DNA of 64,000 nt from Xanthobacteraceae bacterium (lineage in GTDB: Bacteria > Pseudomonadota > Alphaproteobacteria > Rhizobiales > Xanthobacteraceae). The notes under the pieces are model-generated. The model had not been told where the DNA came from and did not search any database. It saw only the letters and a list, made by a program, of their open reading frames with translations. The stretch lies in NCBI GenBank assembly GCA_019750915.1, contig JAIENY010000040.1, forward strand, positions 40,010 to 104,009, given 5' to 3'. Below, piece by piece: positions 27,243-34,734 of the stretch. Position numbers and translations under genes: made by a program. The stretch's first letter is position 1; each line of letters opens with the position of its first letter.

Positions 27243-27272
27243 AAAAGCCGCCCGGTTTTTCGGGCGGCTTTT
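27243..27272. terminator. Strong bidirectional terminator
   Basis: AAAAGCCGCCCG (27243-27254) and CGGGCGGCTTTT (27261-27272) are perfect 12-bp arms around GTTTTT, with A- and T-runs on the outside. It separates the small membrane gene from the convergent chemoreceptor gene. Confidence 0.93.
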
Positions 27273-27294
27273 GTGCGACTTGGAGTTTGATCCG

Positions 27295-28962
27295 TTATGC
27301 GGCGCGGACTGTCTCAAGGAAGCGATGGACTTCGAGCTTCAGCCGGTTGCTCTCGCTGGCCAGCGATTGCGCCGATGACAGCACCTGAGCGGAGGCTGTA
27401 CCGGTTTCCGTCGCGCCCTTGTTGACCTCGGTGATGTTGGTCGCGACTTGTGCCGTGCCGATCGCTGCTTGCTGGACGTTGCGGGCGATCTCCTGGGTGG
27501 CTAAGCCCTGTTCTTCCACCGCGGCCGCGATGGTGGTGGTGACTTCCGAGATGCCTGTGATGGTGAGGCCGATCTCCTTGATTGCAGACGCCGAGTCGTG
27601 GGTCGCCGACTGGATTTCCGAGATCTGTCCGGAAATCTCCTGGGTCGCTTTCGCGGTCTGGGACGCCAGTTCCTTGACCTCGGCGGCCACCACGGCGAAA
27701 CCCCGCCCGGCTTCGCCTGCGCGGGCAGCTTCGATTGTGGCGTTAAGGGCGAGGAGGTTGGTCTGTCCGGTAATCGCCTGGATCAGTTCGCTGACATCGC
27801 CGATGCGCGCAGCCGCCTTGGTCAGATGGCTGATGCGCTCGTCGGTGACGGCGGCCCGCTTCACGGCCTCCTGGGCAATGCGGGTCGAGCTTTCGACCTG
27901 ACGGCCGATCTCGCTGACCGAAGACGCCATCTCCTCGGTCGCGGATGCGACGGACTGCACATTGCTCGATGCCTGCTCGGAGGCGGAGGCGACCGCGACC
28001 GAAAGCTGCTGGGTGCTGGAAGCCGTGCGCGTCAGGCTGGCGGCCGCCGCTTCCAACTCGGTCGAGGCGGACGACACGGTGTCAATGATTTCGCTGACCG
28101 CCGCCTCGAAGCCGTCCGCCAGCCGGTACATGTCGGCCTTGCGCTGTTCGGCGCGAATCGCGTCCTCGCGCTGCGCCGCTTCCTGCTTGGCGCGCGCCTC
28201 TCGGGCGGCGTTGTCACGAATAACGCCGATGGTGGTGGCCATGTCGCCGATTTCATCGCGGCGTTGCGCGCCGGGAACTTCAATGTCGATGTTGCCGGCG
28301 GCCATCGCCCCCATGGCCTGATTAAGACGCTGCAGCGGGCGGGTAATCCGCCAGATCACGAAGACTATGGCGAGAACGCCGATCAGGATGGCGACGCCGG
28401 CCATGGTGTAGGTCACCAGTCGGGCCTCGGCATAGGTTGAGCGCACTTCAGCGGTGGCGTTTTCGGCGCCCTTGTTGTTCAGCGCGATGTCATCGTCGAG
28501 CACGTCGACCGCCTTCTGATACTGGGACGCCACGCTGTCGCTGAAGATGTCCGCGACGCTGGCCTGCGGCATCTGGACGAGCGCTTCCTGAAATTTGAAA
28601 TAGACCGCCCATTTGTCGAGGAAGTCCGTCCACAGGCGGCGCTCGCCGTCGCTGGCGATCATGCCTTCATAGTTTTTCTTGAACTGCTCGAGCTGGGCCT
28701 CGTGCTCGGCGAGCAGTTTTGCGTTCTTCTCTTTTTGGTCGACGGTGGCCGCGACGATGCGCGCACCGTCGAGGCGGATGCGGGAGACCATATGCTTGAT
28801 CTCGCCAAGCACCTTCACCGAAGGCATCCAGTTTAGGGCGATATCGTCGCTGCGGCTGTTGATCGCCTGAATCTGCGAACTGGCGAGCCACCCCTGCGCG
28901 ACGAGCAGCAGGACAAGAACTGAGACGATGGAAATAAGGGAGGTCTTGAGAGTCAAACGCAT
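27295..28962 (-). CDS. Methyl-accepting chemotaxis protein
   Basis: 555 residues from ATG 28962 with GGAAGA upstream. A signal-anchor helix (about 8-30), a periplasmic four-helix-bundle sensor (about 31-190), a second membrane helix (about 193-215), HAMP, and a long cytoplasmic signalling domain whose hairpin tip is [28 protein letters not shown]. This receptor feeds CheA. The ligand is unknown. Confidence 0.93.
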   Translation of the reverse strand: MRLTLKTSLISIVSVLVLLLVAQGWLASSQIQAINSRSDDIALNWMPSVKVLGEIKHMVSRIRLDGARIVAATVDQKEKNAKLLAEHEAQLEQFKKNYEGMIASDGERRLWTDFLDKWAVYFKFQEALVQMPQASVADIFSDSVASQYQKAVDVLDDDIALNNKGAENATAEVRSTYAEARLVTYTMAGVAILIGVLAIVFVIWRITRPLQRLNQAMGAMAAGNIDIEVPGAQRRDEIGDMATTIGVIRDNAAREARAKQEAAQREDAIRAEQRKADMYRLADGFEAAVSEIIDTVSSASTELEAAAASLTRTASSTQQLSVAVASASEQASSNVQSVASATEEMASSVSEIGRQVESSTRIAQEAVKRAAVTDERISHLTKAAARIGDVSELIQAITGQTNLLALNATIEAARAGEAGRGFAVVAAEVKELASQTAKATQEISGQISEIQSATHDSASAIKEIGLTITGISEVTTTIAAAVEEQGLATQEIARNVQQAAIGTAQVATNITEVNKGATETGTASAQVLSSAQSLASESNRLKLEVHRFLETVRAA

Positions 28963-29301
28963 GGGCGTTCTTCCGTGATTTGACGCCCGCTGTCTGGGCG
29001 TTCTGCGACAAAGGGTGCGGCGCGAAGAACCTCGTCCGTTCGGCATTAACCGGCGGTAAAATTGGAACTTGTGGCTGTCGACTTCACGAAATCGTGAAAT
29101 TTTTAGTTTTATCGTTCGCTTTTTGCGTGCGTGCCGGTTGCTCTCCGTAATTAAGGGTTGTGCGGTTTGACATTTACCCGCCGGGTCGTCCTCCTTTGGA
29201 AACGGGCTGGTTTCCGTGCCGCAACAACGATGAAGGCGAGCTCAAACCGGCCGATGCTGCCTTGTGCGGCGTAACAGAATCGGTAAGCTTTGATTTCTGA
29301 A

Positions 29302-29357
29302 TGGGGATGGAGTCCCCCGATAACCGCCGTGGTCACACGCGGCTGATGACTCCTACC
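29302..29357 (+). ncRNA. Fluoride riboswitch (crcB motif)
   Basis: The 457-base stretch 28963-29419 between the chemoreceptor and the next gene holds this element. It reads GGGGATGG at 29303, then CCCCC, an AACCGCC segment, and GGCTGATGACTCCTACC at 29341-29357, the conserved landmarks of the fluoride riboswitch in the known order. It lies 60 bases before a two-gene unit ending in crcB, the fluoride channel. Fluoride binding would favour expression. The rest of 28963-29301 holds no gene I can see. Confidence 0.92.
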
Positions 29358-29379
29358 GGGCGTTCCACGCCGGTAGGAG
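29350..29379 (+). promoter_or_regulatory. Expression-platform hairpin of the fluoride riboswitch
   Basis: CTCCTACCGG (29350-29359) and CCGGTAGGAG (29370-29379) form a perfect 10-bp stem. Its left arm is the 3' end of the fluoride aptamer, so aptamer and hairpin are mutually exclusive. No U-run follows, so the off-state may act by Rho or by hiding translation signals. Confidence 0.8.
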
Positions 29380-29419
29380 CTGTTCCTCCCGGTTGGCGCC
29401 CGCTTCGAGGGTGCAAAGG

Positions 29420-29602
29420 ATGGCCGGACTTCCACGTTCGATTGTAATTGCGCTCTGGATCACCGGCTCTTGCTGGGCCGTTGCGCTTGCGGCCCATTTG
29501 GCCGGCTTCGCGGCGACGCCCGGCACGGTCCTTGCGTTGGTTCTGCTCGGCGCCATTACGGGCTTGGCTGAATACGTTTTGAGAAAGGGACGAGGACATT
29601 GA
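29420..29602 (+). CDS. Small two-helix membrane protein in the fluoride-switched unit
   Basis: 60 residues from ATG 29420 with two hydrophobic segments (about 6-26 and 32-52) and a basic C-terminal end RKGRGH. Its TGA overlaps the TTG start of crcB by four bases, so the two are translated together behind the fluoride riboswitch. No known family; a helper of fluoride export is possible (inference). Confidence 0.7.
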   Translation: MAGLPRSIVIALWITGSCWAVALAAHLAGFAATPGTVLALVLLGAITGLAEYVLRKGRGH

Positions 29603-29982
29603 ACTGGCAATTTATTCTGGCCGTCGCGCTTGGCGGCGGCGTCGGCGCGGTCACGCGTTATCTGGTCGCCATTGGTTCGGGAAAATTGTTCGGCATGAAT
29701 TTTCCGTGGGGCACCCTGATCATCAACATCACAGGCTCTTTTCTGATCGGCTTGTTCACCGGCCTGTTCGCCCTGAAGTGGAATCTGCCGCAAGCGGTGC
29801 GAATTTTTCTCACTGTCGGAGTCTGCGGGGGCTACACGACGTTTTCGACCTTCTCGCTCGATACCTTCTATCTGATGGAGCGTGGCGAGACGCTGGCGGC
29901 GGGCGCCTACATGGTCGCCTCCGTGGTACTGTCGGTCGGCGCGCTGATAATCGCCATGCAGGCGGTGAGGGCGCTGGCGTAG
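29599..29982 (+). CDS. crcB: Fluoride channel CrcB (Fluc)
   Basis: 127 residues with a TTG start overlapping the preceding stop. Four hydrophobic helices and the family signatures GGGVGAVTRY near the N-terminus, a TLIINITGSFLIG segment, and GGYTTFSTFSLD at about 77-88. Fluc proteins form dimers that let fluoride leave the cell. The fluoride riboswitch about 240 bases upstream confirms the assignment. Confidence 0.95.
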   Translation: MNWQFILAVALGGGVGAVTRYLVAIGSGKLFGMNFPWGTLIINITGSFLIGLFTGLFALKWNLPQAVRIFLTVGVCGGYTTFSTFSLDTFYLMERGETLAAGAYMVASVVLSVGALIIAMQAVRALA

Positions 29983-30193
29983 CGTCTGCGAAGGCAATGT
30001 GACCGGGGCGTTTTGATCGCGCATAGTTGATGCGTGCCGCACATCTCTTTTGTCCGACGACAAAGTCGGCCGTCTAAACCGTGACGATCAAATAGATGAG
30101 AGCACAACCGTTCGTGTTGTTTCGTGATCGGCAACTTGGGGCAGAGAGTTGTTGCCTGACGCCAATGTCAGGCAAGCAACAGGATTTGGGGAA

Positions 30194-30457
30194 ATGATGA
30201 AGACCATTGTAGGCGGGGCGGCGCTTTGCCTCGCGTTCAGCGTTATGTCCGTATCCGCGCAGGCTGCGTCCTGCGCCGGCAAGGACATGACCAAGGCCGA
30301 GGATCGGATGGAAGGCATGTCGGACGTGAATCCGTCAAAGCCCGCGATTGCCGCTGAGCTCGCCACCGCCAGCTCCGCTCTGTCGGAAGGAAAGGGACGT
30401 GATTGCTCGATCCACCTGACCAAGGCAGTCAAGCTGGAAGCCAAAGCTGGGATCTGA
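30194..30457 (+). CDS. Small exported protein of unknown function
   Basis: 87 residues from ATG 30194 (ATG 30197 also possible), preceded by GGGGA. Signal peptide about 1-25 ending AQAA, then a short helical mature domain with two Cys residues. No family recognised; probably periplasmic. Confidence 0.6.
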   Translation: MMKTIVGGAALCLAFSVMSVSAQAASCAGKDMTKAEDRMEGMSDVNPSKPAIAAELATASSALSEGKGRDCSIHLTKAVKLEAKAGI

Positions 30458-30573
30458 GGCCGGTATTTAGGGCGGGCATATAAGGCAAGTTTCCAAGGCT
30501 GGCGTTTCGCTCGGGCCTTGGGGACTTGATGATGCCTCTAACGGCGTTCTCTAAAACGCTCCATCGGCAGATC

Positions 30574-30605
30574 AAAGCCCGGTCATCGCGATGACCGGGC
30601 TTTTT
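30574..30605 (+). terminator. Intrinsic terminator
   Basis: AGCCCGGTCATCG pairs with CGATGACCGGGCT (stem about 30576-30601) and is followed by TTTTT at 30601-30605. It lies 117 bases downstream of the small exported gene, after another hairpin (CCAAGGC...GCCTTGG near 30495-30523). Confidence 0.85.
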
Positions 30606-30712
30606 GCTGACGGTTGCAGCCACGGGCCGGTTAAAAGGCTATGATGGCTCGCGGTATCGGCGTTTCGTTCGCTTTTGCCGCCTCTCGACGGTTTGGTCGG
30701 ATTTGCTGGGGA

Positions 30713-30925
30713 ATGATGATGGACAAGAAGGCAATGCGCGAGGAGACGGAACGGTTGATCCGCGAAGCCATGGAGCGCAAGTCCGTTACGATCAAGACCG
30801 GGGATACCCGCATCGAGGCGAGATGCGGGAAATGCGGTGCGCCCAACAAGATATCAGCGCCGAAGGGATCGAGCCGCGTCAAATTCGATTGCAAGGAGTG
30901 CGGGCAAAGCCAGGTGACGCTGTAA
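30713..30925 (+). CDS. Small zinc-ribbon protein
   Basis: 70 residues from ATG 30713 (three consecutive ATGs, GGGGA upstream). The N-terminal 30 residues form a charged helix; the rest has two CxxC knuckles, CGKC and CKEC, about 20 residues apart, a zinc ribbon. Likely a small DNA, RNA or protein-binding factor; the partner is unknown. Confidence 0.7.
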   Translation: MMMDKKAMREETERLIREAMERKSVTIKTGDTRIEARCGKCGAPNKISAPKGSSRVKFDCKECGQSQVTL

Positions 30926-30971
30926 CGCGATTCCACCAAATCCCGCGAGCGGCGCGCTTGTAGGGGCTGGC

Positions 30972-31358
30972 TTAGCTCGAGCTCTCAACAAGGTGGGCAC
31001 GCGATGGCGACGGTTCAAAACTGTCGGCGAAGTATTGCGTTTCGCTGGCAACCTTTCCCTCGCGAAACTCCATGATGCTGACCGCATAAGAGGGCCGTCC
31101 GTCGTAGGAGAGCACGAATTCGGTCACCCACAGTTCGCCGTTGCCAAGTATCCTTCGCACCGTGAAGCGTTTCTTGTTGGGCTGAACAAAACGGCTGTCC
31201 CGAATGTTTTGACGCCCGCGGATGCGCTCGCCCGATTGCGGATAACGGAGCACCGCATCCTCGCGGTAGATATCGTGTTCGGCTTCGAACTCGTTCGCGT
31301 CCGAAGCACGCCAATGCCGCTCCAGCGCCGCACGTATGGATTGATCGCCCATTTCCAT
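30972..31358 (-). CDS. NTF2-like / SnoaL-like protein
   Basis: 128 residues. The pattern ALERHWRASDANEFEAEHDIYREDAVLRYPQSGERIRGR is the helical start and first strand of the NTF2-like cone fold (SnoaL-like branch), and the later strands end with the VASETQYFADSFEPS tail typical of nuclear transport factor 2 family proteins. Possibly a small enzyme or binding protein; the ligand is not visible. Nothing convincing is seen in 31359-31624. Confidence 0.78.
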   Translation of the reverse strand: MEMGDQSIRAALERHWRASDANEFEAEHDIYREDAVLRYPQSGERIRGRQNIRDSRFVQPNKKRFTVRRILGNGELWVTEFVLSYDGRPSYAVSIMEFREGKVASETQYFADSFEPSPSRAHLVESSS

Positions 31359-31624
31359 CTCCCCCGCTTTGGGACGGCCTGGATCGCCGGATACCGGACA
31401 TTGCCATGAATGCCCCCGATCAGGGAGTGCCGGAGTGGATCCGGGCCTTCACGCCTTCGCGCGTCCGCTCTCCCTCGTCCTCGGAAATAATCCCAAGCAG
31501 GTGACCGTCGCGCGCAGCGCCCGTTTCGACGTGTTCCACGAGGATCTGTTGCAGCTGTCTTGAGCCCGGCTTGCGCGAAAAAGAGGAGGTGGAACAATGG
31601 GCCTCTCTTGGCTGTTTGTTTTCC

Positions 31625-32098
31625 ATGAGCAGGGCCTTCGTGAAAGAAACAGACACTGTAGACGAACTTCCAGATCGGATCGTTTCGGACTATCCGAACT
31701 ACGTCACTCCGGACGGAATGGAGGCGATTGAACGCGCGATTGCTGATTTCCAAAGAAAGCTTGCTGAAGCGCAATCGCAGTCCGACCGAAATGCGATTTC
31801 CGCTCTATCCCGCGAATTGCGTTACTGGGATCAGAGGCGCTCGTCCGCCATGGTCGTTATGTTGTCAGCCGATTCATCCGTAGTGAGATTTGGCAGTACT
31901 GTTACAATTGAAAGGGATGATGGTCGCAGACAAACCTTCCGCATCGTTGGCGAGGATGAGGCAGATCCCGCAAAAGGATCGCTCTCTCATTCGTCGCCCA
32001 TGGCTCAAGCGCTTCTTGGAAAGACGACGGGAGACACCGTTTCGGTCGGGCAGAGCGAGGCAGAAATTGTGGTGATTGGAGATCGCTCAACGGATTAA
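31625..32098 (+). CDS. greA: GreA/GreB-family transcription elongation factor
   Basis: 157 residues from ATG 31625; a longer reading from 31571 adds 18 residues without support. The N-terminal half is a helical coil beginning YVTPDGMEAIERAI, as in GreA; the C-terminal half is the FKBP-like domain with FGSTVTIERDDGRR, FRIVGEDEADP and SSPMAQALLGKTTGDTV, the family signature. Such factors insert into the RNA polymerase secondary channel and rescue backtracked complexes. Whether this is the main GreA or a paralog cannot be told. Confidence 0.85.
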   Translation: MSRAFVKETDTVDELPDRIVSDYPNYVTPDGMEAIERAIADFQRKLAEAQSQSDRNAISALSRELRYWDQRRSSAMVVMLSADSSVVRFGSTVTIERDDGRRQTFRIVGEDEADPAKGSLSHSSPMAQALLGKTTGDTVSVGQSEAEIVVIGDRSTD

Positions 32099-32119
32099 AC
32101 AAGCTCAAGCGACTGAAGC

Positions 32120-32401
32120 TCATCTTTTACCTGTTTCCGGCTCGTTTCCTGGTTGAGACGGATGATAGTATTGCGGGCTCAGATACGAGGGCTCTGTAGG
32201 TGGCTGCTGTTTATTCGTTTGTGACTCGATTTCGGCGCCCTTCTTCGGGCCGCTAGCACCGACTGTAGGACTTTCAAAAGCGTTGCGCTCAGCATCGCTG
32301 GCCGCAGGTTTTGAAGGAGGTTGCTCGTTATTTTGAGCAAACGCGGTGGTCGGCCCAAGCAAACATAGGATAGCCGCGTATCGAAGTGCACCGGTCAGCA
32401 T
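32120..32401 (-). CDS. Small exported protein of unknown function
   Basis: 93 residues with a signal peptide (about 1-22, ending AFA) and a Pro/Gln/Ser/Glu-rich, probably disordered mature part. Convergent with greA, 21 bases apart. No family recognised. Confidence 0.6.
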   Translation of the reverse strand: MLTGALRYAAILCLLGPTTAFAQNNEQPPSKPAASDAERNAFESPTVGASGPKKGAEIESQTNKQQPPTEPSYLSPQYYHPSQPGNEPETGKR

Positions 32402-32605
32402 TTCTAACCTCCCTGACGGTTTCCGAACGAGAGACGCCGGACCGTCAGCATTGAAATGTTTATTGAGTTATCCAGTTCCTCGGTGGCATTGGAACGCTGC
32501 GCTTTCCTCGCCGCGGAGGGGCCGCCCAAATATTGTCAGCTTGAGCGTCTCGCTGGAACTTGAGATGTATCCGATACTTCATCGTGTCTAACGCTGGAGA
32601 ACACG

Positions 32606-33118
32606 ATGGGTATTTTCACGAAAGACATCAAATCGATGGACGATCTACTGCTGCATCAGCTGCAGGACATTTATTATGCCGAACAACAGATTGCCAAGTC
32701 ACTTCCGAAGATGATTGAGAAGGTCACGAACCGCGATCTGGCGACCGGACTGAAGAACCATCTCGAGGAAACCCATAAACAGATCGGTCGGCTCGAGCAG
32801 GTTTTCAAAAAGCTTGGTAAGGAGGCAAAAGGCACCGATTGTCCAGCCATCGATGGTATCATCAAAGAGGCGGATGAAACTGCCGGCGAAATCGCCGACA
32901 AGGCCGTTCTGGATGCTGCCATCATTGCAAACTGCCAGGCTGTCGAGCATTACGAAATCGCCCGCTACGGCACGCTCATCGCTTGGGCTGAAAGCGCCGG
33001 GCATGAAGAGATCGTTCGGTTGCTGACAACGAACCTCAACGAAGAGCATGCGGCTAATACAAAGCTGAATACGGTGGCCATGAGAAAAGGCGTTAATACC
33101 AAGGCGTCAGCGGCATAG
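32606..33118 (+). CDS. YciE/YciF ferritin-like protein (DUF892)
   Basis: 170 residues. A four-helix ferritin-like bundle with LLLHQLQDIYYAEQQIAKSLPKM at the start, LEETHKQIGRLE, and the second pair AVEHYEIARYGTLIAWAE and NLNEEHAANTKL. The repeated Glu/His positions are the di-iron ligands of the DUF892 family, linked to stress response. Possibly handles iron or peroxide; no direct evidence of activity. Confidence 0.9.
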   Translation: MGIFTKDIKSMDDLLLHQLQDIYYAEQQIAKSLPKMIEKVTNRDLATGLKNHLEETHKQIGRLEQVFKKLGKEAKGTDCPAIDGIIKEADETAGEIADKAVLDAAIIANCQAVEHYEIARYGTLIAWAESAGHEEIVRLLTTNLNEEHAANTKLNTVAMRKGVNTKASAA

Positions 33119-33120
33119 AA

Positions 33121-33213
33121 TTGGAGGATGGATTTGGTCGCGGTGCATTGCTCTGGATGCTAGGCGTTCCTTTGCCAATCGTTATTCTGCTTGCGTTGTT
33201 CTGGCATCACTAA
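33121..33213 (+). CDS. Possible 30-residue membrane peptide
   Basis: Reading TTG 33121 to TAA 33211 gives a peptide with an N-terminal charged part (GFGRG) and one hydrophobic helix of about 20 residues ending in Trp-His-His. It begins two bases after the ferritin-like gene's stop and is followed at once by a strong terminator, so it would be the last reading frame of that transcript. The start codon is weak; an ATG in another frame at 33128 fits the GGAGG better but stops after 11 codons. Peptides of this form recur in related genomes (from memory). Confidence 0.4.
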   Translation: MEDGFGRGALLWMLGVPLPIVILLALFWHH

Positions 33214-33216
33214 ATG

Positions 33217-33244
33217 ATAAAACCCCGCGCAGGCGGGGTTTTAT
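33217..33244 (+). terminator. Intrinsic terminator after the ferritin-like gene
   Basis: ATAAAACCCCGC (33217-33228) and GCGGGGTTTTAT (33233-33244) form a perfect 12-bp stem with a GCAG loop and flanking A/T runs. Confidence 0.9.
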
Positions 33245-33345
33245 TTGCTTGTCTCGACACGTGCTTTCCCGGTTTGCAGTCTTCTTGATGCCGACGCATG
33301 GCGCGGGGCAGTAACGGCGAGCTCCGCCGCGCCCTTATGGTGTAA

Positions 33346-33371
33346 GAAAGAGGCCGCCATTCTGGCGGCCT
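33346..33371 (-). terminator. Terminator of the small zinc-ribbon gene
   Basis: AGGCCGCC (33351-33358) and GGCGGCCT (33364-33371) with a 5-base loop; on the minus strand a CTTTCTT tail follows. It sits 29 bases past the stop codon of the minus-strand gene at 33401. Confidence 0.7.
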
Positions 33372-33400
33372 TACTTGAGGGAGGCTTTACAGCCGCTTAC

Positions 33401-33598
33401 TCAATTAAATTTGCTTTTAAAGCGGCCATGTTTCGGCTCCAAGCTCCCTGTAATGAGCCTCTCCACCTCGGGCGATTTAAACGGATCTTCGCCATCGCAA
33501 TCCAAACATCTGAATTTACGGCCTCCTGTTTTTACAAGAAGGAACCGCATTGGATGGTGGCATTTCGGGCAGATCGGGGGATTGGCGTTTGAGGGCAT
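33401..33598 (-). CDS. Small zinc-ribbon protein
   Basis: 65 residues from ATG 33598 (a 77-residue reading starts at 33634). Two CxxC pairs, CPKC near residue 10 and CLDC near residue 31, with His-rich CHHPM between, form a short zinc ribbon; the C-terminus is basic. This layout is common in small rhizobial proteins of unknown role. It lies just outside the left direct repeat of the island and points away from it. Confidence 0.65.
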   Translation of the reverse strand: MPSNANPPICPKCHHPMRFLLVKTGGRKFRCLDCDGEDPFKSPEVERLITGSLEPKHGRFKSKFN

Positions 33599-33697
33599 GA
33601 ATGCTTTGGCTGATAGGGCGGAAGCATGCAGCACTTACAGTCACCGGATGCCATTGGTCGCACGGCGATAATTTACATGTGGTTATGAAGCCATGCT

Positions 33698-33765
33698 CAA
33701 AACAGGCCACTCCCAAAATCAAACTAGGCCACTGAGGGTTAAAACAGGCCAGTACCCATTCCCAG
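33698..33765 (+). repeat. Direct repeat 1 (IS21-end-like), left side of the GIY-YIG island
   Basis: 68 bases that recur at 34663-34730 in the same orientation, about 61 of 68 identical. It holds GGCCACT/GGCCACT/GGCCAGT motifs spaced 22 and 20 bases apart, i.e. about two helical turns, like the multiple transposase-binding sites at IS21-family ends. Just after it GGCCAGTACC is mirrored as GGTACTGGCC (33749-33776) and another GGCCACT follows at 33781. No istA or istB gene is present. Confidence 0.75.
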
Positions 33766-33791
33766 GTACTGGCCGAATTAGGCCACTGAGG

Positions 33792-34019
33792 ATTTTAAAT
33801 TACACCACTTGCCGCGACGTCACTTTGCAGCTCCAGCGATCTTTTGCGCTGGATGTGGAGCTTGAAGATAAGTCCGTTCGCAAGTCGCGCTTTGCGCTCG
33901 CGGAAGGCGATGTTGTTGTGACTTTCCCTGAAAATCTTTCAGCGGATAGCGTCGAAGATTTAGACGGATTTTGGCAAGTCTTCATCAAGAAGGCGCGCCG
34001 CGAAGCGGGGGGGAAGTAG
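33792..34019 (+). pseudogene. 3' fragment of an unknown gene, cut by the repeat
   Basis: An open frame of 75 codons ending at TAG 34017. Its protein-like part (SFALDVELEDKSVRKSRFALAEGDVVV..., then DLDGFWQVFIKKARRE) resembles the C-terminal tail of longer phage or plasmid proteins. No start codon with a ribosome site is present, and upstream the frame runs into the IS21-end-like repeat, so the 5' part is probably lost. Its stop overlaps the next gene's GTG (TAGTG). Confidence 0.5.
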
Positions 34020-34207
34020 TGCAGGTAAAGATTTTTCACACAAGCTGGAGCGTGAACCTTCCTAATTTGGAAAAGGAGGTCAATGCATTTTTGAAAACAT
34101 TAAAACCCGGGGCTGTGAAACACGTTCAGACGGCAATGGCTACAAGCAGGACGGGTGACACCGACCAATCCGAGACGGAATGCATCATCACGGTTTGGTT
34201 CGAATGA
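34019..34207 (+). CDS. Small protein of unknown function in the island
   Basis: 62 residues from GTG 34019, preceded by GGGGGGAAG and overlapping the upstream stop by one base. It begins QVKIFHTSWSVNLPNLEKEVNAFLK and ends in beta-type residues ECIITVWFE. A compact alpha/beta fold is likely. No family recognised. A terminator follows directly. Confidence 0.55.
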   Translation: MQVKIFHTSWSVNLPNLEKEVNAFLKTLKPGAVKHVQTAMATSRTGDTDQSETECIITVWFE

Positions 34208-34210
34208 AAG

Positions 34211-34235
34211 AGGCCGCCAACTAAGGCGGCCTTTT
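34211..34235 (+). terminator. Intrinsic terminator inside the island
   Basis: AGGCCGCC (34211-34218) and GGCGGCCT (34225-34232) with a 6-base loop, then TTTT. It ends the small unknown gene and separates it from the nuclease gene, which must have its own promoter or depend on readthrough. Its sequence closely matches the hairpin at 33351-33371. Confidence 0.85.
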
Positions 34236-34247
34236 AGGGAGGGGAAA

Positions 34248-34655
34248 TTGCAAAGCGTGTTGAGGTTTGTTCGCCGGTCCGCAGAGTTTTTAGCAGCGGA
34301 GAAAATCAGTCAGTTGAGAAATAGCCTGCGCGGCATATACGTGCTGTATCAACTCAACGACTCTGGCGGTAAAGAGCATTACGAAGTCAAATATATCGGC
34401 ATGTCCCGAGGGGATCGCCTAGGGATAAAGGGGCGTTTGCGGTCACATAAGCGTTCTAAGCGTAAGGCAGAAAGCTGGACCCATTTTTCCGTGTTCCAAG
34501 TTTGGGACAATGTGACAAAAGAGGAAATTGAAGAACTTGAAGGGCTCGCGCGCCATCTGTACCGGCGAGACTCGACTGCGAACACGATGAACATTCAGCG
34601 CGGTTATAAAAAGCTCCGAAGCGTCCGCAAGGACGAGCTCAGCGAGTGGGACTGA
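34248..34655 (+). CDS. GIY-YIG nuclease-domain protein
   Basis: 135 residues from TTG 34248 with AGGGAGGGG 7 bases upstream. GIY at residues 29-31 and YIG at 49-51 in KYIGMS, a basic helix with Arg63 and His67, and an acidic helix with Glu residues at 95-98 give the catalytic layout of a stand-alone GIY-YIG endonuclease. No extra DNA-binding domain is visible. Base composition looks lower in GC than the neighbouring core genes, suggesting transfer. It could be a mobile-element nuclease or a defence effector; nothing here decides between them. Confidence 0.82.
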   Translation: MQSVLRFVRRSAEFLAAEKISQLRNSLRGIYVLYQLNDSGGKEHYEVKYIGMSRGDRLGIKGRLRSHKRSKRKAESWTHFSVFQVWDNVTKEEIEELEGLARHLYRRDSTANTMNIQRGYKKLRSVRKDELSEWD

Positions 34656-34662
34656 GGTATTT

Positions 34663-34730
34663 CAAACTGGGCCACTCCAAAAATCAAACTAGGCCACTAG
34701 GGGATAAAACAGGCCAGTACCCATTCCCAG
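34663..34730 (+). repeat. Direct repeat 2 (IS21-end-like), right side of the GIY-YIG island
   Basis: The second copy of the 68-base repeat. The shared block ends with CCATTCCCAG at 34730, and the recA SOS box starts at 34735. The same GGCCACT spacing of 22 and 20 bases is kept while seven positions differ, so the copies are not a recent exact duplication. Confidence 0.75.
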
Positions 34731-34734
34731 AAAA

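Noticed and set aside
28963..29301. A gene in the gap before the fluoride riboswitch.
   Set aside because: No frame with a start site and protein-like composition was found.
31369..31656. Short frames on both strands between the NTF2-like gene and greA.
   Set aside because: No ribosome site, no recognisable motif, and competing frames on both strands.
33698..34730. CRISPR array or integron cassette as an explanation of the repeats.
   Set aside because: Only two repeats 965 bases apart, no spacers, no cas or integrase gene.
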